64,000 nt of DNA, from positions 51,927 through 115,926 of the forward strand of contig MAEX01000017.1 of assembly GCA_002013415.1 (NCBI GenBank). Reading direction: 5' to 3'. A program made the translations under genes and the position numbers. Below, piece after piece: positions 54,004 to 62,751 of the stretch. Under the pieces are notes generated by a model, which searched no databases, was not told the origin of the DNA, and saw nothing but the letters and a program-made list of their open reading frames with translations. The DNA is from Mycobacterium sp. D16Q14. Lineage in GTDB: Bacteria; Actinomycetota; Actinomycetes; Mycobacteriales; Mycobacteriaceae. The number at the start of each line of letters is the position of its first letter. The first letter of the stretch is position 1.

Positions 54004-54058
54004 GGCCTGGCAATCCGCCGGCGCGCCCTGGCGCGTTTTCGGCGACCCCACCTCACAG
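53998..54058 (+). promoter_or_regulatory. Attenuator-like stem over the leader ORF and the ABC-F ribosome-binding site
   Basis: CTGTGAGG (53998-54005), the end of the leader ORF, is exactly complementary to CCTCACAG (54051-54058), which runs into the AGGAAG ribosome-binding site. AAAGG (53981-53985) can in addition pair with CCTTT (54064-54068). A GC-rich sequence lies in between. A ribosome stalled on the leader would block the stem. Confidence 0.6.
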
Positions 54059-54070
54059 GAAGTCCTTTCC

Positions 54071-55657
54071 ATGTCTGCTGTCATTTCCTCGAACGCTCTC
54101 ACCTACGTACATCCCGACGGTTCCGTCGTTCTCGACGGGCTCGACATGCTGGTGCCGGCAGGGCGATCCGGGCTGGTCGGTGTCAACGGCTGCGGTAAGT
54201 CCACCCTGCTCAAGCTCATCGCGGGCGAGCTGCCGCCTACCTCGGGGATGATCCATGCCTCGGGCCATATCGGTTATCTGCCACAGGATCTCACCATCCG
54301 CGCCGATCAGTCGGTACCCGATCTGCTGGGTCTGACACCGGTGCTGGCGGCCATCGCGGCCATTGAGAACGGATCCACCGACCAGGCCGATTTTGACACC
54401 GTCGGCGACGACTGGGATCTGGCCGAGCGGGTGTGCGCCGAACTGGATCGTCTGGGCCTGCCGACCGCGGTGCTGGAGCGCACGCTGGGCGATCTGTCCG
54501 GAGGCGAGGTGATCCGGCTCGGTCTGGCCCGGCTGCTGTTGCGGCGCCCCGACATACTGCTGCTGGATGAGCCCACCAACAACCTCGACGGCCAATCCCG
54601 ACAGCACCTGTACGACGTGGTGTCGTCCTGGCCGCGCACGCTGCTGGTGGTCAGCCACGACCGCGAGCTGCTGGAGCACGTGGAACGCATCGGGGATCTG
54701 CGTGAGGGCGCCGTCGCGTGGTACGGCGGCGGCTACAGCGAGTACGCGGCGGCGATCACGGCCGAACAAGAGGCTGCCGCGCAGGCGATCTCGACGGCCA
54801 AGGCCGAGGTGCGCCGTGAGCGCCGCGACCTCGCCGAGGCCGAACGGGTGATCGCGCAGCGGCGTCGCTACGGCGCCAAGATGCAAGCGAACAAGCGTGA
54901 GCCCAAGATCGTGATGGGGCTGCGCAAGCGATCCGCGCAGGAATCGGCGGCAGCGCTCAAGCAGACGCAGACCGATCGGCTGGACAAGGCCCGCGAGAAT
55001 CTGGATGAGGCGCAGACCCGGCTGCGCGCCGACCGCTCCATCCGCATCGACCTGCCGGGCACCGAGGTTCCCGCCGGTCGCGTCGTCGTCACCACCGACA
55101 ACCTGGTGCTTCGTCACGGAGTCGCCGCGCAGCTGGAGCTGCGCGGGCCCCAGCGGGTGGGTCTGGTGGGGCCCAACGGCTCGGGAAAGACCACCCTGCT
55201 GCACACCCTCGCGGGGCGCATTCCTGCCGCCGAAGGTGCTGTGACGGTGCACGTTCCGCTGGGCCTGCTCCCGCAGCGTCTTGACCTGCTGGACGATGCG
55301 CTCAGTGTCGCCGACAATGTGGGCCGCCGTGCTCCGCACGCCGATATGAACACCATTCGCGCCAGACTGGCGCGTTTTCTGTTCCGCGGCAACGCCGCCG
55401 ACAGGCTTGTCGGCGCACTCTCCGGTGGCGAACGATTCCGGGCGACGCTGGCCGCGGTGCTGCTGGCAGACCCTGCGCCACAGCTGCTGCTGCTGGACGA
55501 ACCCACCAACAACCTGGACTTCGCGTCCTACGACGCGCTGGTCTCGGGGCTAGGGGAGTACCGGGGTGCCGTCCTCGTCGCCAGCCACGACCTCGGCTTT
55601 CTCGACGACATCGGGGCCCAGCAGACGGACTGGAGGGCGGAGCCGGTAATCGGGTAG
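54071..55657 (+). CDS. ABC-F ribosome-protection protein (antibiotic resistance type)
   Basis: 528 residues from ATG 54071. Two ATPase domains and no membrane domain: first Walker A GVNGCGKST, signature LSGGEVIRLGLARLL, Walker B ILLLDEPTNNLD; second GPNGSGKTT, LSGGERFRATLAAVLL, LLLLDEPTNNLD. A helical linker rich in Arg, Glu and Lys (about residues 235-330) is the antibiotic-resistance domain. Such proteins dislodge macrolides, lincosamides or related drugs from ribosomes. The preceding WhiB7-like promoter and leader ORF support a resistance role. Confidence 0.9.
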   Translation: MSAVISSNALTYVHPDGSVVLDGLDMLVPAGRSGLVGVNGCGKSTLLKLIAGELPPTSGMIHASGHIGYLPQDLTIRADQSVPDLLGLTPVLAAIAAIENGSTDQADFDTVGDDWDLAERVCAELDRLGLPTAVLERTLGDLSGGEVIRLGLARLLLRRPDILLLDEPTNNLDGQSRQHLYDVVSSWPRTLLVVSHDRELLEHVERIGDLREGAVAWYGGGYSEYAAAITAEQEAAAQAISTAKAEVRRERRDLAEAERVIAQRRRYGAKMQANKREPKIVMGLRKRSAQESAAALKQTQTDRLDKARENLDEAQTRLRADRSIRIDLPGTEVPAGRVVVTTDNLVLRHGVAAQLELRGPQRVGLVGPNGSGKTTLLHTLAGRIPAAEGAVTVHVPLGLLPQRLDLLDDALSVADNVGRRAPHADMNTIRARLARFLFRGNAADRLVGALSGGERFRATLAAVLLADPAPQLLLLDEPTNNLDFASYDALVSGLGEYRGAVLVASHDLGFLDDIGAQQTDWRAEPVIG

Positions 55658-55751
55658 TGCGGTACGCACGCCAGGGGGATGTCTCCGCACGCACGCTGAG
55701 CTCGTCATGTTCCCACCCCGCGCACGCGCGGCCATGTCAAGGAGACTCACG

Positions 55752-56786
55752 ATGTGTTTCATTATCCCCCAAGATGTCCTGCTGCGATTGGCCGACGATG
55801 ACAGCGTCGCCGACGATTCGCGGACGGCCCTGGCGGCCACGGCCGCATCCGAATCGGCCTGGCGCACACTGCGCGACGCGCACACCGAGGCCACCCAGGC
55901 CGGACTGCTGGCCCGCGCCGACGCATTCGTCGCAGTTGCCAAGGCGCTGGCCACCGCGCCCGGCACCCCGGTGTTCGACTGCAAACACACCACCTCGCTG
56001 CCCGGTATCGCCATCGCGAATCCAGGCACCTCCACCGATACCTCCGCCAAGCACGCGTTCACCGAAACCGCCTCGGTGGCAAAGTTTTACAAGGACTGCT
56101 TCGGGCGCAATTCGGTCGATGACGAAGGTATGACGTTGGTGTCCTCCGTGCACTACAGCGTCAACTACTCCAACGCGTTCTGGAATGGCTCGCAGATGAC
56201 CTACGGCGACGGTGATGGCGAGATCTTCGTCGACTTCACCGGATCCAATGACGTGATCGGCCACGAGCTGACGCACGGCGTCACCCAGTACACGGCGGGC
56301 CTGCTCTACAAGAACGAGGCCGGTGGCCTCAACGAGAGCATGTCGGACGTGTTCGGATCGATGTTCCGGCAGTGGAGCGCCGGACAAACGGTCGACCAGG
56401 CCGACTGGCTGATCGGCAAGGACATCATGGGTCCGCGGGCCATCGCCAAGGGCTTCACCTGCCTGCGTGATATGTCCGATCCGGGCGCCCGGCACTGCCT
56501 CGCGCCGCAGCCGTCGCACTATCGGGATTACGTGCCCGGCAGCGACCCGCACGAGAGCAGCGGCATCCCCAACTATGCGTTCTACCTCGCGGCGACCAAA
56601 CACGGCTCGTATTCCTGGCAGGGCGTGGGCACGGTCTGGTACGAGGCCCTGACCAGCCCGAAAGCCCGGCCCAACATGAAGATGAAGGCCTTCGCCAACC
56701 TGACGCGCGAGATCTCCGCAGCCAATGCGGCCGTCGAATCGGTACATAAGGCGATAGACGACGCGTGGACCGCGGTCGGGCTGTAG
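55752..56786 (+). CDS. M4-family (protealysin-like) metalloprotease, copy 1
   Basis: 344 residues from ATG 55752 (CFIIPQDVLLRLADDD), chosen to match the second copy. The short propeptide region starts without a signal peptide. Zinc motif HELTHGVTQYTAGL and the third ligand in NEAGGLNESMSDVFGSMF are intact; further on DMSDPGARHCLAPQPSHYRDYVPGSDPHESSGIPNYAFYLAA matches M4. Protealysin-type enzymes act on proteins such as actin in hosts. It is followed by an inhibitor gene and a paralogue. Confidence 0.9.
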   Translation: MCFIIPQDVLLRLADDDSVADDSRTALAATAASESAWRTLRDAHTEATQAGLLARADAFVAVAKALATAPGTPVFDCKHTTSLPGIAIANPGTSTDTSAKHAFTETASVAKFYKDCFGRNSVDDEGMTLVSSVHYSVNYSNAFWNGSQMTYGDGDGEIFVDFTGSNDVIGHELTHGVTQYTAGLLYKNEAGGLNESMSDVFGSMFRQWSAGQTVDQADWLIGKDIMGPRAIAKGFTCLRDMSDPGARHCLAPQPSHYRDYVPGSDPHESSGIPNYAFYLAATKHGSYSWQGVGTVWYEALTSPKARPNMKMKAFANLTREISAANAAVESVHKAIDDAWTAVGL

Positions 56787-56796
56787 CGTCGCCGTC

Positions 56797-57060
56797 ATGG
56801 TGGAGTACCTCATCGACAGACGGGGCGGATTCACCGGGCTTCCGGCCAGCGGTACGTGTACTGACCAGAGCTTGGACCCCGAGGCGCGACGCGCACTGGA
56901 CGGATTGTTGGACAGCCCCGGGTCGCTTCCCGGTGACCCGGGGGCTGACCGCTTCACCTATACGGTGACCCGGGTCAGCGGGTCTGATCGGACCACTCGG
57001 GCCATCCCGGAAAGTCTGCTGCCCGACGCCGTCCGTCAGGTGGTCAAAGAGCGGATCTGA
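56797..57060 (+). CDS. Emfourin-type protealysin inhibitor
   Basis: 87 residues, 10 nt after the first protease. The N-terminal VEYLIDRRGGFTGLP and the later RRALDGLLD and DRFTYTVTRVSG are typical of emfourin (small inhibitors genetically linked to M4 protealysins). The conserved R-x-GG-F-x-G is present. It would sit in the protease active site and keep it silent until needed. Located exactly between two protease paralogues, it may control both. Confidence 0.78.
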   Translation: MVEYLIDRRGGFTGLPASGTCTDQSLDPEARRALDGLLDSPGSLPGDPGADRFTYTVTRVSGSDRTTRAIPESLLPDAVRQVVKERI

Positions 57061-57130
57061 CCGACGGACCTGACAGTTCACCGCTCACGAGCCGAGCGGG
57101 TATGCACCCTGCCGGGTAGGGTGATTGCTA

Positions 57131-58162
57131 ATGTGCACGCGTTTCATCATCCCGCCGGCCGTACTGTCGCGACTGGCTGAGGATGGTGACATCGCCGAAG
57201 ACTCGCGGGCCGCGCTGCTAGACACCGCGGCATCCGAATTGTCCTGGCGTACCTTGCGTAATGCGCACACGCGAGCCACCCAGACAGCAACCGGCAATAC
57301 CATCAGCGCAGCCGCGACGGCATTGGCCAAGGTCCCCGAAACGCCGGTGTTCGATTGCCGGCAGACCACCTCGCTGCCGGGCGTGGCCGTCGCCGATCCG
57401 TCCGCGTCCAAGGACGCCACCGTCCAGCGGGCATTCAGCGAAACGGCCGCGGTTGTGCGGTTCTACCGGGAGTGCTTCGGGCGCAACTCCGTTGACAACG
57501 CGGGCATGACGCTGATCTCGTCCGTCCACTATGGCGTCAAGTATGCGAACGCGTTCTGGAACGGTTCGCAGATGGCCTACGGCGATGGTGACGGCCAGAT
57601 CTTCCTGGACTTCACCAAGGCCAACGATGTGATCGGTCATGAACTGACACACGGGGTTACGCAATTCACCGCAGGCCTGAACTATGAGAACGAGGCCGGG
57701 GCGTTGAACGAGAGTGTCTCGGATGTCTTCGGGTCGATGTTCCGGCAATGGCAAGCAGAGCAGAGCGCGGACACGGCCGATTGGCTGATCGGCAAGGACA
57801 TTCTGGGGCCGCGCGCGCTCGACAAGGGGTACACCTGCCTCCGGGATCTTGCCGACCCCGGTGCCGCGCACTGCCTCTCGCCGCAACCGGCTCACTACCG
57901 CGACTACGTTCCCGGCAGTGACCCGCACGACGGCAGCGGCATCCCCAACCACGCGTTCTACCTGGCGGCGACCAAACACGGCTCAAAGTCCTGGGAGGCC
58001 GTGGGGACGGTCTGGTATGAGGCGCTGACCAGCCCGAAGGCAAGAAAGAACATGACGTTCAAGGCTTTCGCGAAACTCACCCGGCAGATCGCTGCGGCCC
58101 GAACCGGTGCTGAGTCACCCAAGGTGGCCATTGACGAGGCATGGACCGAGGTCGGGCTCTAG
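57131..58162 (+). CDS. M4-family (protealysin-like) metalloprotease, copy 2
   Basis: 343 residues from ATG 57131. It is a clear paralogue of the upstream protease over its whole length: MCTRFIIPPAVLSRLAEDG against MCFIIPQDVLLRLADDD, zinc motif HELTHGVTQFTAGL and NEAGALNESVSDVFGSMF. All catalytic residues are kept. The difference in flank and about 70 nt of unique sequence after the inhibitor suggest its own promoter. Tandem duplication with divergence. Confidence 0.9.
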   Translation: MCTRFIIPPAVLSRLAEDGDIAEDSRAALLDTAASELSWRTLRNAHTRATQTATGNTISAAATALAKVPETPVFDCRQTTSLPGVAVADPSASKDATVQRAFSETAAVVRFYRECFGRNSVDNAGMTLISSVHYGVKYANAFWNGSQMAYGDGDGQIFLDFTKANDVIGHELTHGVTQFTAGLNYENEAGALNESVSDVFGSMFRQWQAEQSADTADWLIGKDILGPRALDKGYTCLRDLADPGAAHCLSPQPAHYRDYVPGSDPHDGSGIPNHAFYLAATKHGSKSWEAVGTVWYEALTSPKARKNMTFKAFAKLTRQIAAARTGAESPKVAIDEAWTEVGL

Positions 58163-58166
58163 CGGC

Positions 58167-58466
58167 TTAGTCGCCGGTGTCCCAGTAGTTGGGGCAGGAG
58201 ACGTCGACGTAGACGGTCGTGTTGGCCTTGACCTGCGTGCCTGAGCGGTCGGGATTGTTGATGCCGTTGACGGTGCAGAACTCCAGCGGGGTCAGGGTGT
58301 TGCCGTTGACCCAGTTGATCTGGACCTCGTACCCCTGACTTTCCAGTTCCGAGATGGTTTCGCTGGCCGAGCCGGATCCGGCGATCGGCCAGTTGGGGTC
58401 TGCGGCGGCAATCGGCGCAAGTGACAGCGCCATCACTGCCGATGCACACACTGCTGCGAACCTCAT
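58167..58466 (-). CDS. Small secreted protein
   Basis: 99 residues with signal RFAAVCASAVMALSLAPIAAA. The mature part has SASETISELESQGYEVQINWVNG, which looks like a PASTA-like helix-strand pattern, and two cysteines. Many mycobacterial proteins share this. It would be exported. The gene converges on the second protease. Confidence 0.75.
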   Translation of the reverse strand: MRFAAVCASAVMALSLAPIAAADPNWPIAGSGSASETISELESQGYEVQINWVNGNTLTPLEFCTVNGINNPDRSGTQVKANTTVYVDVSCPNYWDTGD

Positions 58467-58541
58467 GGGAGACCTCCGCCATCATGTTAGCTCGCCGGGC
58501 TGAGGCAAGATGGCTCCCAACACCGATACAAGGAGAGACCG

Positions 58542-59681
58542 ATGACGTTCTCGTCCGAGCACGACGACTTCCGCAGTACCGTCCGCCGGTACATCGAGGA
58601 GAAGATCAACCCTCACGTCGATGAGTGGGAACGCGAGCAGATGATGCCGCTGCACGACGTGATCGCCGATATGGCCAAACTCGGATTGGTCGGCCTCGAG
58701 TACGACCCCGAGTACGGCGGGCAGGGCGCCGATCACCTCTTCACGCTGGTGCTCGCCGAGGAACTGGGCCGGGTGGATCATGGCTCGTTCCCGATGGCCT
58801 TCGGCGTTCACGTCGCGATGGCGACCCCATCGCTGCACAAGCATGGCACCGATGAGCTCAAGCGCGAGTTCCTGGCTCCGGCGTTGCAGGGCGAGCAGAT
58901 CGCCGCGATCGCGGTGACCGAGCCAGACGCCGGATCCGATGTGGCCGCCATCAAGACCCATGCCCGCCGTGATGGTGACGACTGGGTGATCAACGGCTCA
59001 AAGATGTTCATCACCAACTCCGTTCAGGCCGACTGGCTGTGCTTGCTGGCCCGTACCTCCGATGAGGGCGGATACGCGGGGATGAGCCAGATCATCGTGC
59101 CGACCAAGACGCCCGGATACCAGGTTCGCAAGCTCGACAAGCTCGGCATGTACGCCTCCGACACGGGCCTGATCACGTTCGACGACGTGCGGGTGCCGGT
59201 GTCCAACACCATTGGCGAGGTCGGCCGCGGGTTCCAGCAGCAGATGTCCCAGTTCGTCATGGAGCGCATGTTCGGCGCCTACGGCATCCCCGCCAGTGTG
59301 AACAGGGCCTTACAGCGCACCAAGGAATACGCGTTGGCGCGCCAGGTGTTTGGCAAGCCGCTGACCAAGAATCAGCATCTGGCCTACCAGTACGCGGGCT
59401 TTGCCGCGCGGGCCGACATGCTGGAGGTCTACAACCGCGATATCGCCGGCCGGTACATGGCGGGGGAGAACGTGACCCGCAAGGTGACCATCGCCAAACT
59501 CACCGCCGGACCGTTGGTCCGCGAGGCCGGCGACTGGTGTCTGCAGGTGCATGGCGGCATGGGGTACATGACCGAGACGTGGACATCGCGATTCTTCCGG
59601 GATCAGCGTCTGCTCAGCATCGGCGGCGGCGCCGACGAGGTGATGATGCGGGTGCTATCCCAGATCGACGGATTCTCCTGA
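58542..59681 (+). CDS. Acyl-CoA dehydrogenase
   Basis: 379 residues. FAD and substrate motifs are visible: IAVTEPDAGSDVAAIKTHARRDGDDWVINGSKMFITNS and CLQVHGGMGYMTETWTSRFFRDQRLLSIGGGADEVMM. ALARQVFGKPLTKNQHLAYQYAGFAA is the third helical bundle. It introduces a double bond into an acyl-CoA ester. Chain-length preference is unknown; it is one of many FadE proteins in mycobacteria. Confidence 0.92.
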   Translation: MTFSSEHDDFRSTVRRYIEEKINPHVDEWEREQMMPLHDVIADMAKLGLVGLEYDPEYGGQGADHLFTLVLAEELGRVDHGSFPMAFGVHVAMATPSLHKHGTDELKREFLAPALQGEQIAAIAVTEPDAGSDVAAIKTHARRDGDDWVINGSKMFITNSVQADWLCLLARTSDEGGYAGMSQIIVPTKTPGYQVRKLDKLGMYASDTGLITFDDVRVPVSNTIGEVGRGFQQQMSQFVMERMFGAYGIPASVNRALQRTKEYALARQVFGKPLTKNQHLAYQYAGFAARADMLEVYNRDIAGRYMAGENVTRKVTIAKLTAGPLVREAGDWCLQVHGGMGYMTETWTSRFFRDQRLLSIGGGADEVMMRVLSQIDGFS

Positions 59682-59732
59682 GCATTCGAAATGCGGGCAC
59701 TAGGGACATATCCTGGGAATCCCCGGGTGCCC

Positions 59733-60368
59733 TCAGGTTTTCGCCAGCTCCTGTTCCGCCGATGCCACATCGGTCACGTTCACCCCGATGAGTGTGAGGT
59801 CGTGCAACCGCTCCGGGGTGACTTGTGAGGTGGCGTCCTCGACGATCACCGTGCGGTAGTCCCGCTCGGAGGCGTCGAACAGGGTGGCGCGCGGGCAGTT
59901 CGGCAGATTGCACCCCGCCACCACCACGGTGGTGATACCCCGCGCACGCAGATGCTGCTCCAGGCCGGTCCGGTGAAAGGCGCTCCAGCGAGGTTTGAAC
60001 AGAATGTGCTCCGCGGGTCCGACCTCCTGAAGCCCGCCCGCCAACAGCAGCTCCGAGTCCAGCCGCTCACCGTGCGGCAGGAGCGCGGCGGGGATCTGTG
60101 AACCATCGCTGCCCGGCGCGGCGACCTCGCGTCCGGCGAGAATCTCTGCGCGACGGGGCAAGTCGGTGTCGGTGCCGCCCGGAACGTAGAGCCGCACCAC
60201 GTGCACGATGGGCCGGCCGGCCGTGCGGAACGCCGCCACCAGCCGGCCGAGCGCGGGTATCCGGTCAGCGGTTCCCGGTACCGTCATGGCGCCGGAGACG
60301 AACTCCGTCTGCATATCGATGACCACCAAGGCCGAGCTGTCCCACTCGGGGGCGATGAAGCTTGTCAC
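59733..60368 (-). CDS. Isochorismatase-family cysteine hydrolase
   Basis: 211 residues. The catalytic triad is Asp (ALVVIDMQTEFVSG), Lys (ILFKPRWSAFHRTGL) and Cys (VVVAGCNLPNCPRATLFDASERDYRTVIVEDATS). The substrate is not clear; amidase-type activity such as nicotinamidase or N-carbamoyl hydrolase is possible. It converges on the acyl-CoA dehydrogenase gene and follows the glgP 3' end on the same strand. Confidence 0.88.
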   Translation of the reverse strand: MTSFIAPEWDSSALVVIDMQTEFVSGAMTVPGTADRIPALGRLVAAFRTAGRPIVHVVRLYVPGGTDTDLPRRAEILAGREVAAPGSDGSQIPAALLPHGERLDSELLLAGGLQEVGPAEHILFKPRWSAFHRTGLEQHLRARGITTVVVAGCNLPNCPRATLFDASERDYRTVIVEDATSQVTPERLHDLTLIGVNVTDVASAEQELAKT

Positions 60369-60400
60369 TCCCCAACACTAGGTGCCCAACCCGGCAGCAC

Positions 60401-60930
60401 CTACACCTGCACGGTGACCGGCTGCACACCCCAGATCTCGTCGCAGTACTCGGCGATGGCGCGGTCCGAGGAGAACTTGCCACCGCGTGCGGCGTTCAGG
60501 ATCGACATCCGCGTCCACGCCGTCACGTCGTGCCAGGCCTGCGACACTCGCTCCTGGCACTCGATGTACGAGGAGTAGTCGGCCAGCACCAGGAATGGGT
60601 CGTGACCGCGCAGCGAATCCACGATCGGCGCGAACACCGACGGGTCTCCACCCGAGAAGTGGCCACCGGCAATCAGATCCAGCACGGCGCGGAGTTCGTC
60701 GTTGAGCCCGACGAAGTCCTCGGGCCGGTAGCCCTCGTGCACCAGGCGCTGTACCTCATCGACGGTGAGCCCGAACAGGAAGAAGTTCTCGGCCCCGGCC
60801 TCCTCGAGCATCTCGACGTTGGCGCCGTCGAGCGTGCCGATCGTGAGCGCGCCGTTGAGCATGAACTTCATGTTCCCGGTGCCTGATGCCTCCTTGCCCG
60901 CCGTCGAAATCTGTTCGGACAGATCAGATG
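60401..60930 (-). pseudogene. glgP: 3' fragment of glycogen phosphorylase, interrupted by prophage
   Basis: About 175 C-terminal residues. The PLP-site motif SEQISTAGKEASGTGNMKFMLNGALTIGTLDGANVE is perfect, then MLEEAGAENFFLFG and the usual end VTVQV. Upstream of DLSEQIS (about 60926) the homology ends and the phage integrase begins. The N-terminal part of the gene must lie at the other end of the prophage, outside the window. The lysogen probably lacks this enzyme. Confidence 0.85.
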
Positions 60931-60940
60931 CTATGCTTTG
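60905..60940. mobile_element. Prophage-chromosome junction (attL or attR) in glgP
   Basis: Host-like glgP coding sequence runs into phage sequence here, immediately before the serine integrase gene. For serine integrases the attachment site usually adjoins the integrase gene. The exact crossover core cannot be fixed without the other end. Confidence 0.7.
60932..60937 (+). promoter_or_regulatory. Possible -10 box for leaderless integrase transcript
   Basis: TATGCT lies 6 nt before the integrase ATG at 60944 and there is no ribosome-binding site in the gap, which suggests a leaderless message. The -35 would fall inside the glgP sequence. Confidence 0.4.
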
Positions 60941-60943
60941 TAT

Positions 60944-62335
60944 ATGCGTGTTCTTGGGCGGATCAGACTCTCCCGTTTGACTGACGAATCTACCTCCGCT
61001 GCACGTCAGAGGGAGTTGATTGAGCAGTGGTCCCAGATGCACGAGCACGAGATAGTGGGGTGGGCTGAAGATCTCGACGTGTCGGGTTCGGTCGATCCGT
61101 TCGACACCCCGTCCCTCGGTCCGTGGTTGTCCGAGGACAAACGGGGGGATTGGGACATCCTGGTTGCCTGGAAGCTCGACCGAGTAGGTAGGCGGGCGAT
61201 ACCCCTGAACCACCTCTTCGGGTGGGTGATGGAACACAACAAGACGCTGGTTTGCGTCTCGGACAACATCGACCTATCGACGTGGGTGGGACGTCTGGTG
61301 GCCAACGTCATCGCGGGTGTAGCAGAGGGTGAACTCGAAGCCATCAAGGAGCGAACCAAAGCCAGCCGCAAACGTCTGCTGGAGTCCGGTCGTTGGCCCG
61401 GTGGCACCGTCCCGTACGGCTTCCGTGCCCAGGAGATCGAAACGGGCGGGTGGCGTCTTACGACCGATCCTGTGACTTCTGCGGTGGTTGTTCGGATCGC
61501 CGGGGACATCATCAACGGGTTGCCTATCGAGGCGGTGTCCAAGGCCCTGAATGAAGAAGGCGTACCGGGTCCGGCGGGGGGGAGGTGGATACCGGAATCG
61601 ATATGGAAGATAGTTGAGAGCAAGGTCCTGATAGGCCACGCCACCTACAAAGGTAATACAGTTCGGGACGCCACGGGTCGACCTGTCCTATACGCGGACC
61701 CGATTCTCGAACAAGAGACGTGGGATCGCATGCAGGCGGCGATAGAACAACGGAAGCACCCGGAGGCCGAGCGGTACAACCAGACGTCCCCACTCCTCGG
61801 GGTGATCTTCTGTGCCGAATGTGACCAGAAGATGTACTACCGGGTGTACAAACGAAGCACTAGAGATTACAGGTACTACTTCTGCCGGGAGCACAAACAA
61901 CTCATCCGGGCTGAAGATGCGGAAACACTGCTGGAAGAGACATTCATTCGGGAGGCCGGACACGTATCGTCGGTAGACCGCGTCTTTGTACCCGCCGAAA
62001 ACCATCAAATCGAGTTAGAGGAGGCTACACGGGCCGTAGGGGAACTTACTGCCTTGTTAGGGACAATCTCATCTACCACTATGCGTTTGTCCCTCACGGG
62101 GCAACTCCAGGCGCTAGATTCTCGGATATCTGCCTTGGAAAAGCTGCCCACCCGAGAAGCGCATTGGGAATACCGAAAGACTGATACCACTTACGCCGAG
62201 GAGTGGAACAACAGCGACACAGACGGTCGACGTCGGTTGTTACTGAAATGCGAGGTGACCATCCACGCGGCCAAAGGGTATTTCCGTCCTCACGTACCCA
62301 CTAACTTAATAGAACTACTACAGGAGTCAAAATGA
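60944..62335 (+). CDS. Large serine integrase of a prophage
   Basis: 463 residues from ATG 60944. The resolvase domain has RVLGRIRLSRLTDESTSAARQREL, with the nucleophile in RIRLSRLTDES, and DWDILVAWKLDRVGRR. A recombinase domain follows (about residues 155-250, with VPYGFRAQE and AVSKALNEEGVPGPAGGRW), then a zinc ribbon (GVIFCAECDQKMYYRVYKRSTRDYRYYFCREH) and a C-terminal coiled coil. It catalyses directional integration. Integration disrupts glgP. The next gene overlaps its stop (ATGA). Confidence 0.95.
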   Translation: MRVLGRIRLSRLTDESTSAARQRELIEQWSQMHEHEIVGWAEDLDVSGSVDPFDTPSLGPWLSEDKRGDWDILVAWKLDRVGRRAIPLNHLFGWVMEHNKTLVCVSDNIDLSTWVGRLVANVIAGVAEGELEAIKERTKASRKRLLESGRWPGGTVPYGFRAQEIETGGWRLTTDPVTSAVVVRIAGDIINGLPIEAVSKALNEEGVPGPAGGRWIPESIWKIVESKVLIGHATYKGNTVRDATGRPVLYADPILEQETWDRMQAAIEQRKHPEAERYNQTSPLLGVIFCAECDQKMYYRVYKRSTRDYRYYFCREHKQLIRAEDAETLLEETFIREAGHVSSVDRVFVPAENHQIELEEATRAVGELTALLGTISSTTMRLSLTGQLQALDSRISALEKLPTREAHWEYRKTDTTYAEEWNNSDTDGRRRLLLKCEVTIHAAKGYFRPHVPTNLIELLQESK

Positions 62336-62691
62336 AAATGCTAGTACCGATGATGCTGCTGGCGGCCACCGCGTGTAGTAACGCCCCGTCGACCTTGCGG
62401 CCTATACCGCCAGAACCACGCAGTGTGGTCGTATTCGAGGTAGGTGGAGACTACTCGTTCGCCTCGTACGACGACAACTACCAAAACGGTATCCAGTACC
62501 AACCCGGTCAGACTCGTATCGAGCTGAAAGGCAACGACGTACCGAAATCCCCACGAAGCCTGTACACGTGGGCAAACTCATCGTTCGGACGGGATACCAA
62601 AGCCTGGTGCCGGATCACCGTTGACGGCAAGGTGAAAGCCGAAGAACACACCGTGGGCGATGCCAACGACCCCACCTGCATAGTCCAGTAA
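62332..62691 (+). CDS. Prophage lipoprotein
   Basis: 119 residues overlapping the integrase stop by 4 nt. Signal KMLVPMMLLAATAC, lipobox AATAC; then a globular part with YSFASYDDNYQNGIQYQPGQTRIELKGN and WCRITVDGKVKAEEHTVGDANDPTC, a probable disulfide. Temperate phages often express such lipoproteins from the prophage to block superinfection; this is inferred from its expression with the integrase. Confidence 0.8.
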   Translation: MKMLVPMMLLAATACSNAPSTLRPIPPEPRSVVVFEVGGDYSFASYDDNYQNGIQYQPGQTRIELKGNDVPKSPRSLYTWANSSFGRDTKAWCRITVDGKVKAEEHTVGDANDPTCIVQ

Positions 62692-62700
62692 ACGCAGAAA

Positions 62701-62743
62701 AAGCCCCCAACCTGACTCCGTGATGGAATCGGGAAGGGGGCTT
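62701..62743. terminator. Bidirectional terminator
   Basis: AAGCCCCC (62701-62708) pairs with GGGGGCTT (62736-62743), with an A-rich stretch before it (AGAAAAAG) and TCTT after it. It separates the converging lipoprotein and small phage gene. Confidence 0.8.
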
Positions 62744-62751
62744 CTTGTGTA

